Shown here piece by piece: positions 46,116 through 55,087 of a stretch of DNA of 64,000 nucleotides. Origin of the DNA: Breznakibacter xylanolyticus (GTDB lineage: Bacteria; Bacteroidota; Bacteroidia; Bacteroidales; Marinilabiliaceae); assembly GCF_003254275.1 (NCBI RefSeq), contig NZ_QKZK01000004.1:1-64000 (forward strand). The letters run 5' to 3'. Position 1 is the first letter of the stretch. Each line of letters starts with the position of its first letter. Made by a program: the position numbers and the translations under genes. The notes beneath the pieces were generated by a model, which was given only the letters and a program-made list of their open reading frames with translations, was not told the origin of the DNA and made no database searches.

Positions 46116-47468
46116 ATGAACAAACGATTTGCTCCGTTAATGTTGGCCATGATGATGAATCTGAGCGCCTGCCACCAAGCCCCAAAAACCGCCGATGCCC
46201 AAACCATAGCTCAAAGCATTGTTGAACCCGTTATTCCCGCCCTCACGCTGCTGGTGACCGACTACGGCGCTGTGGGCGACTCGCTCACCGACTGCAAACC
46301 GGCCATTGATGCCGCCATTGCCCATCTGTCCCAAAAGGGTGGGGGAACACTCCGTTTTACGCCCGGTACATACACCGTCAACGGCCCTATTCACATGGTG
46401 AGCCGCATGGCGCTGCACCTCGACAGCGGCGCGGTGGTGCGCTTCGGATCGAACCCCGCCGATTATCTGCCCGTGGTGAAAACCAGCTGGGAAGGCACGT
46501 TCCTGTACAACTACAGCCCCATGATTTACGCCCTCGACTGTCACGATGTGGCCATCACCGGGCAAGGCACTCTCGATGGCGAGGCCGCGCAAACCTGGGC
46601 CACCTGGCACGCCCGTCAAAAGGACGATCAGCAACTGAGCCGCCACATGAACCACAACCGGGTGCCATTAGACGAACGCATTTTTGGGCAGGGACACTAC
46701 CTTCGACCCCAAATGATTCAGTTTTACGGTTGTCAAAACGTGAAGGTCGAAGGGGTGATGATTGAAGATTCACCCTTTTGGTGCCTTCACCTGCTTATGT
46801 GCGACAATGTGGTGGTGCGCAACGTGCGCTACAACGCCCACAACAAAAACAACGACGGCATCGACCCCGAATATTCGCGCAACGTGCTCATTGAAGGCGT
46901 GCAATTTAACAATGCCGACGACAACGTGGCCATCAAAGCCGGACGCGACCACGAGGGACGCGACCATGCCTCCCACGCCTCACACAACATTGTGGTGCGC
47001 AACTGCCACTTCAAGGGGCTTCACGCCCTGGTGATTGGCAGCGAAATGTCGGCCGGCGTGCACAACGTGTACGTGAGCAACTGTACCTACGCCGGCTACC
47101 TCAAACGTGGCATCTACCTCAAGTCGAACCCAGACCGTGGCGGCTATATTCGCGACATTTATGTCGATCAAGTGACCTTCGACAACGTTGAGGATTGCAT
47201 CTACATCACCTCTTATTACCACAACGAAGGGAGCGGCCACGCCACCCACATTGGGAACATCAACTTTAGCAACATACGCTGCCAAAGGGCACACGGAACG
47301 GGCATTGTACTGCAGGGCTTCGCCGACAAGCCCCTGAGCGATGTCCACCTGAGCAACATCACCATCGACACAGCCGCCAACGCCATCAGCATGGAATATA
47401 CCCGCGACATTGTGCTGAGCAACGTCACGCTGGGAAAACCCGCTACCGCCCCATCGCATGTACAATAA
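46116..47468 (+). CDS. Glycoside hydrolase family 28 (polygalacturonase-like) lipoprotein
   Basis: A 450-residue right-handed beta-helix glycosidase. Signal peptide with lipobox NLSAC (Cys19), so probably surface- or periplasm-anchored. The GH28 motifs are all visible: NNDGIDPE (NxD), DDNVAIKAG (DD, catalytic acids), G-L-H-ALVIGSE (GHG-like with Leu) and RGIYLKS (RxK). The family cleaves galacturonan or related polymers such as rhamnogalacturonan or xylogalacturonan. No Sus genes or other pectin enzymes are adjacent, so it is an isolated enzyme. The replacement in the GHG motif may affect specificity. Confidence 0.9.
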   Translation: MNKRFAPLMLAMMMNLSACHQAPKTADAQTIAQSIVEPVIPALTLLVTDYGAVGDSLTDCKPAIDAAIAHLSQKGGGTLRFTPGTYTVNGPIHMVSRMALHLDSGAVVRFGSNPADYLPVVKTSWEGTFLYNYSPMIYALDCHDVAITGQGTLDGEAAQTWATWHARQKDDQQLSRHMNHNRVPLDERIFGQGHYLRPQMIQFYGCQNVKVEGVMIEDSPFWCLHLLMCDNVVVRNVRYNAHNKNNDGIDPEYSRNVLIEGVQFNNADDNVAIKAGRDHEGRDHASHASHNIVVRNCHFKGLHALVIGSEMSAGVHNVYVSNCTYAGYLKRGIYLKSNPDRGGYIRDIYVDQVTFDNVEDCIYITSYYHNEGSGHATHIGNINFSNIRCQRAHGTGIVLQGFADKPLSDVHLSNITIDTAANAISMEYTRDIVLSNVTLGKPATAPSHVQ

Positions 47469-47506
47469 GCCATCAGAATCACAGATGGTCAAGATTTTGC
47501 TACTTC

Positions 47507-47538
47507 TTTGACGATTGAAAAAAATACCAATATATTTG
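47507..47538 (+). promoter_or_regulatory. Promoter before lpxH
   Basis: TTTG at 47507-47510, a 20-bp spacer and TATATTTG at 47531-47538 match the Bacteroidota consensus. It lies about 125 bp upstream of the lpxH start, leaving a moderately long 5' leader. Confidence 0.65.
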
Positions 47539-47661
47539 CCGTCGAACTATGACAGGTCAGACAGAGGCTCGCGATCATCATAAATAACTGTTTTACAAAC
47601 GATAATGCCGTTTGTTTTTCCCCTTGAATGACGATAAACGGACATCGGGTCAAACGGATTG

Positions 47662-48453
47662 ATGGACATCCTCAAGCAGATAAGCACCAAGAATTTGGAT
47701 CAGGATAAAAAAATATATTTCGCATCAGATGTCCATTTGGGGGCACCCACCATTCGCAACCCGCGTGAGCATGAAAAAAGGTTTGTGGCATGGCTCGATG
47801 CCGTTAAAAGCACCGCTTCCGAAATTTATTTGCTGGGCGATGTATTCGACTTTTGGTTTGAATACAAAAGGGTGGTTCCGCGCGGTTACACCCGCCTGAT
47901 GGGCAAACTGGCCGAGATCACCGACTGTGGCATTCCCGTACACTTTTTCACGGGCAACCACGACATTTGGGTGTTCGATTACCTGCCCTCCGAAACAGGC
48001 GTGATCGTTCATCGCGAACCCCTGATGCAACAATGGGGCAACAAAACTTTTTACCTGGCTCACGGCGACGGTTTGGGAGGATACGATAAGAAGTTTAACT
48101 TTTTAAAGGCCATATTCACCAACCCCTTTGCCCAATGGATGTTTGGTCACATTCACCCAAATTGGGGCATTGGCTTTGCCACCATGTGGTCGAAACAAAG
48201 CCGCGAAAAAAACCTGGTGAAATACGGTTCACAATACCTGGGTGACGACAAAGAATGGTTGGTACTATATGCCAATGAGACTCTGAAAACCACCCCGGTG
48301 GACTATTTTGTGTTTGGACATCGTCACATTGCCCTCGACAAAGATTTGGGACAAGGCAGCCGCCTTATTTACCTTGGCGACTGGATCAACCAATGCACCT
48401 ATGCCATGTGGGACGGCCATGAATTACGACTCGAAAAATTTAAATACCAATAG
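47662..48453 (+). CDS. lpxH: UDP-2,3-diacylglucosamine diphosphatase (LpxH-type)
   Basis: A calcineurin-like metallophosphoesterase of 263 residues with the five family blocks: FASDVHLGAP, LGDVFDFWFEY, FTGNHDIW, AHGDGLG and FGHRHI, with metal ligands Asp, His, Asn. In lipid A synthesis LpxH hydrolyses UDP-2,3-diacylglucosamine to lipid X and UMP at the inner membrane. The DVHLG and DFWFEY wording is that of Bacteroidota LpxH rather than general phosphoesterases. ATG at 47662 preferred over the TTG immediately before it. The FabH-like gene follows 14 bp downstream and is probably in the same operon. Confidence 0.9.
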   Translation: MDILKQISTKNLDQDKKIYFASDVHLGAPTIRNPREHEKRFVAWLDAVKSTASEIYLLGDVFDFWFEYKRVVPRGYTRLMGKLAEITDCGIPVHFFTGNHDIWVFDYLPSETGVIVHREPLMQQWGNKTFYLAHGDGLGGYDKKFNFLKAIFTNPFAQWMFGHIHPNWGIGFATMWSKQSREKNLVKYGSQYLGDDKEWLVLYANETLKTTPVDYFVFGHRHIALDKDLGQGSRLIYLGDWINQCTYAMWDGHELRLEKFKYQ

Positions 48454-48467
48454 ATTTTAATAAACCA

Positions 48468-49556
48468 ATGAAATCGAAGACACATATTTACGCCGTGGCA
48501 ACCGGCACCGGATGCTGCATCCCGTCAGTGGTTGTTAAAAACGATCATTTTGTGAACTACCCCTTCATGAACGAAGATGGGACCCGCATTGAAACTCCGG
48601 GCGAAGAAATTGTTGAAAAATTCCAGCAAATCACCGACATCCGCGAGCGCCGCTATGCCGAGCCGGGTCAAACCACCTCCGACATGGCCGTGATTGCTGC
48701 CCGTCAGGCGCTGGAAGCCGCCAATTTCGACCCCGAGCGTCTCGATTACATCATCATGGCTCACAACCTGGGCGACATTCACGAAGGTTCCAACTATCCC
48801 GACATTTTGCCCACGCTGGCCTCGCGCATCAAACAAAAACTGGGCATCAAAAACCACAAAACGGTGTGTTACGACATCACCTTTGGTTGTCCCGGATGGA
48901 TTCAGGCCGCCATTCAGGCCAATTATTACATCAAATCGGGCGATGCCAAAGCCGTGCTGGTGGTGGGTGGCGACACCCTGAGCCGCTCGGTTGACATACA
49001 CGACCGCGACACCATGATTTTTGCCGACGGTGCCGGTGCTGCCATCTTTGAAGCTCGCGAAAGCGACGAGCCCGTGGGCATGCTCAAGCACGTGACCCGC
49101 ACCGATGCATTGGAACAACTCGACATGCTGGCCATGGGTGCCAGCAACAACCCCGAGGACAAAAACCCCTGCTCGTACCTCAAAATGAAGGGTCGACTGG
49201 TGTACAACTATGCACTGAGCAACGTGCCCCTGCTGGCCAAAGAGTGCTTGGACATCAACGGCTTGCACCTGCACGACGTGAAAAAAGTGCTCATCCACCA
49301 AGCAAATGCCAAAATGGATGAGGCCATCCTCAAACGCCTGTTTAAACTTTACGGCGAAAAAGATATGGACATGAACGTAATGCCCATGACCATCGACACG
49401 CTGGGTAACAGCAGTGTGGCCACCGTGCCCACGCTTTTCGACCTCATTGTGCGTGGCAAAATTGACGGTCACTCGCTGCAATCGGGCGACTACGTGATGA
49501 TGACTTCGGTAGGAGCGGGGATGAACATCAACGCTTTCATGTATAAAATGCCGTAA
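48468..49556 (+). CDS. 3-oxoacyl-ACP synthase III-like ketoacyl synthase
   Basis: A 362-residue thiolase-fold condensing enzyme of the FabH/KAS III type. The catalytic triad is in FGCPGWIQA (Cys), LIHQANAKM (His) and GNSSVATVP (Asn). It differs from housekeeping FabH by insertions and by the sequence around residues 30-60. FabH condenses acetyl-CoA with malonyl-ACP, but such paralogues can load other acyl groups. It is 14 bp after lpxH, so a role in making lipid A or envelope acyl chains is possible. A strong terminator follows. Confidence 0.88.
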   Translation: MKSKTHIYAVATGTGCCIPSVVVKNDHFVNYPFMNEDGTRIETPGEEIVEKFQQITDIRERRYAEPGQTTSDMAVIAARQALEAANFDPERLDYIIMAHNLGDIHEGSNYPDILPTLASRIKQKLGIKNHKTVCYDITFGCPGWIQAAIQANYYIKSGDAKAVLVVGGDTLSRSVDIHDRDTMIFADGAGAAIFEARESDEPVGMLKHVTRTDALEQLDMLAMGASNNPEDKNPCSYLKMKGRLVYNYALSNVPLLAKECLDINGLHLHDVKKVLIHQANAKMDEAILKRLFKLYGEKDMDMNVMPMTIDTLGNSSVATVPTLFDLIVRGKIDGHSLQSGDYVMMTSVGAGMNINAFMYKMP

Positions 49557-49582
49557 TCAGACATTCAACGCATTTCAAAAAA

Positions 49583-49612
49583 AAGGGAACCTTGTTTTGG
49601 GTTCCCTTTTTC
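49583..49612. terminator. Terminator after the ketoacyl synthase
   Basis: AAGGGAACC and GGGTTCCCTT enclose a T-rich loop with A8 before and T5 after; it may serve both this gene and the convergent one at 49702. Confidence 0.85.
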
Positions 49613-49701
49613 TTTGTTTTAAAAGCCTATGCATAAAAAAACCGGTCATCACCAAGGGCAACGACCGGACAGAAATTATCTACACAAAAACACTCTCTAA
49701 A

Positions 49702-50532
49702 TCACTTTTTTGACTTGCTAATTTTTACCGACTCTACAGCACCGTTGGCATAAGTTGATTTTTGTATGTAAACACCTGCAGGCAAAGCCTCGTAGTTACT
49801 GCCCGAAGCGACGCCGGTGAGGGTGAAGTACTCGACTGAAACAATATCTAAATTTGAAATTTTCTCTTTCACTGCAGTAGGATTAGTTCCTTCGCCAGGA
49901 GCATAACCGGTTTCAACTTCCCAAGCCATCCAATCAATATATCCTTCAGTTAAAGTAGAACCAAAATCACCAAATCTTAAAAATTGGGTTTGATTTGAAG
50001 TAGAAGCATTTCCAGTTAAAACTGGAGTAACATTTTCATCAACATACAAACTGAATTCCTTACCATTCTTAATGGTAATTCTATAAATATGCCAATCAGT
50101 TACTGAAAAATCTTTTGCAGATGGAAAAGTAGCATCAGCCAAATCAGTATAATTCAAACCAATATACTTAGAAGCACCGTCATTATATAATTTTAAATTT
50201 ATACGATACACAGTTCCGGATGCGTCTTTTGTATTAATTTCAAATTCAGGACTATTTTTCTTCTCACCAGCCTTCAATTTGAACATCCATGTAGCATTCA
50301 CAGGCTGAGTGATTTTGAGTTTATAAGACAATTTATCATCATCGCCTGTGGATGTTTCCATTAAAACACCATCAGTTACAGAATATTGAGCATAGACAGT
50401 GCCTTTATCACCGAGTCCCCATACAGGAAATGCATTTTCTGGTAATACAGAACAATCATATAATGTCCAATTTTGGGCATTCACTGCCCCCATCATAGCC
50501 ACAGCGGCCACTAAAGCGTACAATTTTTTCAT
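49702..50532 (-). CDS. Exported protein with jelly-roll-like body and T9SS type A-like C-terminus
   Basis: A 276-residue secreted protein. Signal peptide MKKLYALVAAVAMMGAVNAQ; the middle (about 25-220) has the strand pattern of a concanavalin/LamG-like sandwich (KLSYKLKITQPV, FSLYVDENVTPVLTG, GYIDWMAWEVET). The end has YFTLTGVASGSNYEALPAGVYI and YANGAVESVKISK, resembling Bacteroidota type A C-terminal sorting domains used by type IX secretion. The DNA is AT-richer than the flanking genes. Function is unknown; surface carbohydrate binding is a guess. It faces the ketoacyl synthase convergently. Confidence 0.8.
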   Translation of the reverse strand: MKKLYALVAAVAMMGAVNAQNWTLYDCSVLPENAFPVWGLGDKGTVYAQYSVTDGVLMETSTGDDDKLSYKLKITQPVNATWMFKLKAGEKKNSPEFEINTKDASGTVYRINLKLYNDGASKYIGLNYTDLADATFPSAKDFSVTDWHIYRITIKNGKEFSLYVDENVTPVLTGNASTSNQTQFLRFGDFGSTLTEGYIDWMAWEVETGYAPGEGTNPTAVKEKISNLDIVSVEYFTLTGVASGSNYEALPAGVYIQKSTYANGAVESVKISKSKK

Positions 50533-51011
50533 AGTTATAAAATTTAAATGATTAAAAAAGAACTATGGTAAAAGTAGGGAAGGGTTGTTTTAACAAGGGT
50601 TAACAAAATGGCTGTAAAAGGGGGTGAAATTATCGGGATAAAACCAATGAAAAATCACTTAAGCTCTGATTTAATGATAATTAATACAAATAATAGTTCG
50701 TCAAGCGAAAAAATAACAAGAAACAAAAACGAACATCTTTAAACCAATTCATCAACATTGATGAGGCTTCCAACCTAAAAAAAAAGACGAATGATAAGGC
50801 AGCTATTTCAATGACAACGGAAAAAAGAGATACACACAAAACTCAAAAAATATCAATTAACAACAGTCAGTACTAAACCAACCGTAAAAAAAGCTCAACC
50901 ATAGACGTCATCACACCGATTACAATTCTGAATAATAGTTAATTACACATCCACACAGTGCAACGTAACGCTAAAAATCATACTTTTAAAATCGCTTAAA
51001 ACAAAGATTAT
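50533..51011. other. AT-rich 479-bp intergenic region
   Basis: Lies between divergently transcribed genes, so it should hold both promoters. No tRNA, hairpin terminator or clear repeat was seen. The word AAGGGTTGTT occurs near 50580 and is like the 12-bp iteron of the region at 57.4 kb. Confidence 0.5.
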
Positions 51012-51788
51012 ATGAACCGCATATTCATCGCAGGCGCCACACTGATGGCAACACTATTGGCAGCATCATTTACAAATGAGTGTAAGGCTCAGTACCAGCT
51101 GATAAAAGGGAAAGTGGTAGCGAACGAATCACCGGTGGAATTTGCCTACATCATCAACAAAAGGACGCAAACAGCTACAGAGACCCAAGAGGAGGGGCTG
51201 TTTAAAATGGAAACCAACCTGGGCGACACGCTGCATTTTCGTTGTCTGGGATACAAGGACACCACCTTTGTGGTGGATGCCCAAACAGCGGCTATGATGG
51301 TTCCCATTTTTGACGTACAACAACAAAGCTATGTACTGGGCGAGGTAGAGGTACGATGGTTTTATTCATACGCTGCCTTTAAACATGCGTTTAAAAATCT
51401 CAAATTGGACGACAAAAACAAATCGTTTAAGTACGACATTCCCATCAATAAAAGCGAGCTGATGGCAGCTTCAAAATTGAATTCGGGCACGTCGGGCATT
51501 ACCTTTACGCCGGGCGGAAAATACCTCACGCAGGAACAAAAGAAAGCCAACGCCATTAAGGATTATGAGAATAAGATGGAACGATACAACCGGTTGGTTT
51601 CGCACGACAACATACAATCGTTTACAGGGCTGACCGGAAAATCTCTCGACAGCTTTATCGTGTACCTACGCTCACGAAAAAAAATCAACCCCGATTGGGA
51701 CGATTACAACATCATGCTTTGCGTGAAGGCTGCTTACGAAAACTATTTGGCCATGAACGAGAGCGACATCAAAGACACCATTCAATAA
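51012..51788 (+). CDS. Exported carboxypeptidase-regulatory-like domain protein
   Basis: A 258-residue exported protein. Signal peptide of about 27 residues ending CKAQ. Residues about 30-115 form a CarboxypepD-regulatory-like beta sandwich (LIKGKVVANESPVEFAYI, GLFKMETNLGDTLHFRCLGYKDTTF), as found at the N-terminus of many outer-membrane proteins of Bacteroidota. The rest (about 115-258) is helical and charged with no known domain. No TonB plug follows. It is convergent with the PagL-like gene, 8 bp apart. Function unknown. Confidence 0.8.
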   Translation: MNRIFIAGATLMATLLAASFTNECKAQYQLIKGKVVANESPVEFAYIINKRTQTATETQEEGLFKMETNLGDTLHFRCLGYKDTTFVVDAQTAAMMVPIFDVQQQSYVLGEVEVRWFYSYAAFKHAFKNLKLDDKNKSFKYDIPINKSELMAASKLNSGTSGITFTPGGKYLTQEQKKANAIKDYENKMERYNRLVSHDNIQSFTGLTGKSLDSFIVYLRSRKKINPDWDDYNIMLCVKAAYENYLAMNESDIKDTIQ

Positions 51789-51796
51789 CATCAGCA

Positions 51797-52861
51797 TTAC
51801 CACGAATAACCAAAACGCAGTCCCACATAATCGGCCACGTTGGCTTGCGCTTTTAAATTAAAGCCCACAACCCAACGTTGAAAAAAATGATATTGAAGAG
51901 CATAAAGCTGCATCATCCGATGATAGGCATCACCGGCCATCACAAATGAATAACCAATTTCTTGGCTAAAGATAAAATCGCCCAACATAAAAACATGCCC
52001 CAAAAGCGGGGAGAAGAGAAATCCCTGAGGCGTCGCAACAGGGTTTTCAAATTCAAAGAGTCCACCGGCCGACCATCCATTTATACGCGTCCACTGATGA
52101 ATGTATCGGGAATGAAAATAGAGGATAAATTGAGTATTTTCGATACCGGTACCCGACACATCCTTAGACCCTATGCCTGCCACCGTTTCAATCCAATGCC
52201 GCCGCATGCCGGGATCGACACGTAACATTTGTGAATGCTCTCGTGGTGGCACCCGATACCGATCCAGTGCATATTCAACCCCAAAAGATAAAACCGGGTA
52301 ATTGACTCCATAATTAGGTTGTTTGATTCCCCCATTCGAAAAATGACTCAAATAACCACTCCCTTTCAACGACCACTTGTACGACAATGGAACATACACA
52401 TTGAGTCCAACAGACAAAGGAAATGAAACAGGGAGACTATAAGCCAGATTTTGCGGATGATCTTCAGCATCGTAAGGATCGGTTAAAAGGATTATTCCAA
52501 TACCCCCTTTTAAAGAACACATAAAACGATTGGACGCGAACAAAAAGGGTTCAAAATAAAACATTCCGGATAATCCATATCCCAACACATCGCTGTTAAA
52601 ATCCCAAACCGTAAAAGAGAAGCCACTACGCGGATAACAACCGTAAGTTTGCTTCGCAGAGGAATGAAAATAATGGCGTCCAAAATCGATTTCTAAACCG
52701 AGGGGATAAGCTCCCAATAAATTATTGACATGGCGTGAATGGATTTGAACTTTACCATAAGCGGGCATCACTGACACATAGCGGTTATAATCAGCCACAC
52801 GCTGCTGTGCTACAATGGGTACCAACACAAATAAAAGAATATGAAGCAATGATTTTTTCAT
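51797..52861 (-). CDS. Lipid A 3-O-deacylase (PagL)-like acyloxyacyl hydrolase
   Basis: A 354-residue outer-membrane beta-barrel protein with signal peptide (about 1-19). The signature LSHFSNGGIKQPNYGVN at 171-187 matches the PagL active-site segment, with His173 and Ser175; the position of the catalytic Glu (12 residues after Ser) is Asn187 here. PagL removes the 3-linked acyl chain of lipid A, which weakens immune recognition. The N-terminal 150 and C-terminal 130 residues extend beyond the 150-residue barrel of the Pseudomonas enzyme. The assignment to the superfamily is good; activity is uncertain. Confidence 0.82.
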   Translation of the reverse strand: MKKSLLHILLFVLVPIVAQQRVADYNRYVSVMPAYGKVQIHSRHVNNLLGAYPLGLEIDFGRHYFHSSAKQTYGCYPRSGFSFTVWDFNSDVLGYGLSGMFYFEPFLFASNRFMCSLKGGIGIILLTDPYDAEDHPQNLAYSLPVSFPLSVGLNVYVPLSYKWSLKGSGYLSHFSNGGIKQPNYGVNYPVLSFGVEYALDRYRVPPREHSQMLRVDPGMRRHWIETVAGIGSKDVSGTGIENTQFILYFHSRYIHQWTRINGWSAGGLFEFENPVATPQGFLFSPLLGHVFMLGDFIFSQEIGYSFVMAGDAYHRMMQLYALQYHFFQRWVVGFNLKAQANVADYVGLRFGYSW

Positions 52862-52973
52862 CTCCCTACAGATAGAAACACTATCAAATTACTATCAAAA
52901 GGGGGAGAGGGGGTAATTTTTCGACCCTACAAAGTGGGCATTTTAAACATGACCACCATTCTTTCATCAAAAT

Positions 52974-54101
52974 TCACTCGACAAAAAACAAATCTTCAAT
53001 CACCTTATCGGTAATAAAACGGTGTTCAGATGAAATTCGACACCAACCATTATCAAGAATCAACACACCGGTATCGAAGTATTTTTTAGATTGAAGAATA
53101 AAATAATCAGAAAAATACACAGACATAGCCAGGATATCTTGCATCAAAAAACCTTTAACGGTTCGCAAACCAAGCATGATCCTTTCATTATAACAATCAC
53201 GATCAGTCAATTTTTCTTCAGCATAAAAAGATTCACTGCCATTCAAACACTGAATATACGCATCAACATCCGACACATTCCAAAACCGGCTCCCTTGATA
53301 AAATGAATGAGCCGAGGGTCCGAATCCAATATAATCGCCACCTTCCCAGTAAAGCGTATTGTGACGAGAATAAAAACCGCGTTTTGCAAAAGCCGAAACT
53401 TCGTATTGTTCAAAACCGTATTGTTGCAAAATATCAACCATTAACCGATATTGCTGCAAACTCTCATCTTCATCAATCTCTTTTAAATCGCCACACTGAA
53501 GGCGACGATAAAATTCGGTTCCACTTTCATAAGTTAAATGATATGCAGACAAATGAACAATGGGCAATTGAACCACACAAAGTAATGTCGATTTCCACAT
53601 ATCAAGCGACAAACTGGGTAAACCATATATCAAATCAACACTAATATTGTGATATCCATTTTCAACAGCGCGATTCACAGCATCCACCGACTGTTGAAAC
53701 AAATGACGTCGATTCATCAGCTTCAACAAATCATCAGATTGTGTTTGCAAACCAAAACTAATACGGTTTACAGGAGTCTGTTTTAACGACAAAACAAAAT
53801 CATCCGTAAAATCATCAGGATTAATTTCAATCGTCACTTCAACAGATCGATTAAAATCAACACATCCTCGAAATAAATCAAACAACAAAATCAACTCATC
53901 ACCCGACAAAACACTTGGTGTACCACCCCCCACATAAAAAGTATCAAACACACGCGACTGAAACAACTCCTGTTTCAATGCAATTTCTTTCTTTAAGGCA
54001 TTTAGAAAATCATTTTTAAGACGCAAATTTGTACTCTTATAAAAATCGCAGTAAAAACACTTGCGTTTACAAAAAGGAACATGAACATAAACACCCGCCA
54101 T
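52974..54101 (-). CDS. hemW: Radical SAM heme chaperone HemW-like protein
   Basis: A 375-residue radical SAM protein of the HemN/HemW family. The cluster motif is CKRKCFYCDFY near residues 11-21, preceded by GVYVHVPFC, and followed by GGGTPSVLSGDELILLF. It matches HemW, the heme chaperone, rather than coproporphyrinogen dehydrogenase HemN, since it lacks the N-terminal extension of HemN and ends with the HemW C-terminal domain. Start ATG at 54101 is likely (MAGVYVHVPF); 54116 adds five residues. The parS site lies 18 bp upstream. The gene is strongly AT-rich. Confidence 0.9.
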   Translation of the reverse strand: MAGVYVHVPFCKRKCFYCDFYKSTNLRLKNDFLNALKKEIALKQELFQSRVFDTFYVGGGTPSVLSGDELILLFDLFRGCVDFNRSVEVTIEINPDDFTDDFVLSLKQTPVNRISFGLQTQSDDLLKLMNRRHLFQQSVDAVNRAVENGYHNISVDLIYGLPSLSLDMWKSTLLCVVQLPIVHLSAYHLTYESGTEFYRRLQCGDLKEIDEDESLQQYRLMVDILQQYGFEQYEVSAFAKRGFYSRHNTLYWEGGDYIGFGPSAHSFYQGSRFWNVSDVDAYIQCLNGSESFYAEEKLTDRDCYNERIMLGLRTVKGFLMQDILAMSVYFSDYFILQSKKYFDTGVLILDNGWCRISSEHRFITDKVIEDLFFVE

Positions 54102-54118
54102 ACCCAGTAAAATCAAAG

Positions 54119-54134
54119 TGTTTCACGTGAAACA
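54119..54134. promoter_or_regulatory. parS: parS centromere site, perfect consensus
   Basis: TGTTTCACGTGAAACA at 54119-54134 is exactly the 16-bp parS consensus bound by ParB (Spo0J), and is extended to the 18-bp palindrome GTGTTTCACGTGAAACAC (54118-54135). It lies in the 106-bp gap between divergent hemW and the vanZ-like gene. parS sites normally cluster close to the chromosomal origin. Confidence 0.92.
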
Positions 54135-54162
54135 CTACTTTAAAAAACTCAATTAAATAGGT

Positions 54163-54204
54163 TTATCAACAAGTTATAAACAAATACACACTCTTTTATC
54201 AACA
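54163..54204 (+). promoter_or_regulatory. Two DnaA-box-like sites beside parS
   Basis: TTATCAACA at 54163-54171 and again at 54196-54204, same orientation, 33 bp apart. Each differs from TTATCCACA at one base. They lie just before the vanZ-like start and might bind DnaA or be coincidental in AT-rich DNA. Confidence 0.45.
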
Positions 54205-54207
54205 GAT

Positions 54208-54615
54208 ATGATGAAATTTTTTAGTTTTTATAAAAAAACCATCATTTTAATCATCCTGATTACCATGGTGAGCTTAATGAATTTTAAAAATATCGAACCC
54301 GACAAAATTCCAAATATTCCACACCTCGATAAGGTCGTTCATTTTGGCATGTACCTTACCCTTACTTTCACATTTATGTGGGAAAACTACTGCCGACATC
54401 AATATCATTTTATCTTATCACGATTCATCATCATCATCATCGCGGTGGTGGCTATGGGAGTAATGATTGAATGGCTACAAGCCAACTTTACCGTTTCGCG
54501 CAGTGGGAGTGTGGGTGATGCCATGGCCAATTCGGCAGGATTAATGATGGGTATGATTTTATTCAGAATCACCAAAACCAATCATTACATCAAATCAAAA
54601 ATTTTCAAAGCTTAA
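54208..54615 (+). CDS. VanZ family membrane protein
   Basis: A 135-residue integral membrane protein with four hydrophobic segments. The motif PHLDKVVHFGMYLTLTF (39-55) and the end EWLQANFTVSRSGSVGDAMANSAG are characteristic of the VanZ family (H-x-x-x-Y, D-x-x-x-N-x-x-G). VanZ proteins of enterococci affect teicoplanin resistance, but most members are of unknown role. It is the only rightward gene left of the putative origin, and its 3' end overlaps the convergent rrf2 gene by 11 bp. Starts MMKF; the second Met is possible. Confidence 0.85.
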   Translation: MMKFFSFYKKTIILIILITMVSLMNFKNIEPDKIPNIPHLDKVVHFGMYLTLTFTFMWENYCRHQYHFILSRFIIIIIAVVAMGVMIEWLQANFTVSRSGSVGDAMANSAGLMMGMILFRITKTNHYIKSKIFKA

Positions 54616-55048
54616 AAAAGTCCAACTTGCCATCCATTTTGGACACAATGTTTCCAATAGTCTCATTTTTAAATAAATCCAATAATTTGGCACGTATTTC
54701 ACTAAACTGATCATGAACCGGGCAACGCAACGAATCCTCTTCGTTAGATTTGCAGGGCTGCATCCCAATTAAACAGTTTTCAAATAAATCGCGACCATCA
54801 ATAATTGTAACAATATCGTACAACGAAATATCATTTACAGGTCGTGCAAATCCAAAACCACCATGGGGTCCTTTGGTCGAAGTCAATAATTTATGCTTAG
54901 CAAGCGATTGCAATATTTTACCTAAAAATGGGGTGGGGATGTCCAACTCTTTAGAGATTTCCTTAATCCCAATTTTCTTCTCATCTCCTTTATTTATAGC
55001 TAAATAAATAATGGCTCGAATGGCATATTTGCAGGTATTTGAAAGCAT
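54605..55048 (-). CDS. Rrf2-family iron-sulfur transcriptional regulator
   Basis: A 147-residue winged-helix regulator. The start MLSNTCKYAIRAIIYLA and GIKEISKELDIPTPFLGKILQSL (helix-turn-helix) are typical of Rrf2. Three Cys residues at 92, 99 and 109 sit where IscR and NsrR bind their cluster, but the spacing C-x6-C-x9-C differs from IscR (C-x5-C-x5-C). It may sense iron-sulfur status, oxygen or nitric oxide. It lies 39 bp downstream of the lutB-like gene on the same strand and so may control it. Confidence 0.88.
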   Translation of the reverse strand: MLSNTCKYAIRAIIYLAINKGDEKKIGIKEISKELDIPTPFLGKILQSLAKHKLLTSTKGPHGGFGFARPVNDISLYDIVTIIDGRDLFENCLIGMQPCKSNEEDSLRCPVHDQFSEIRAKLLDLFKNETIGNIVSKMDGKLDFFKL

Positions 55049-55087
55049 AAAATAATGATTTGATAAAACAAAAATAGTAATTAAAAA

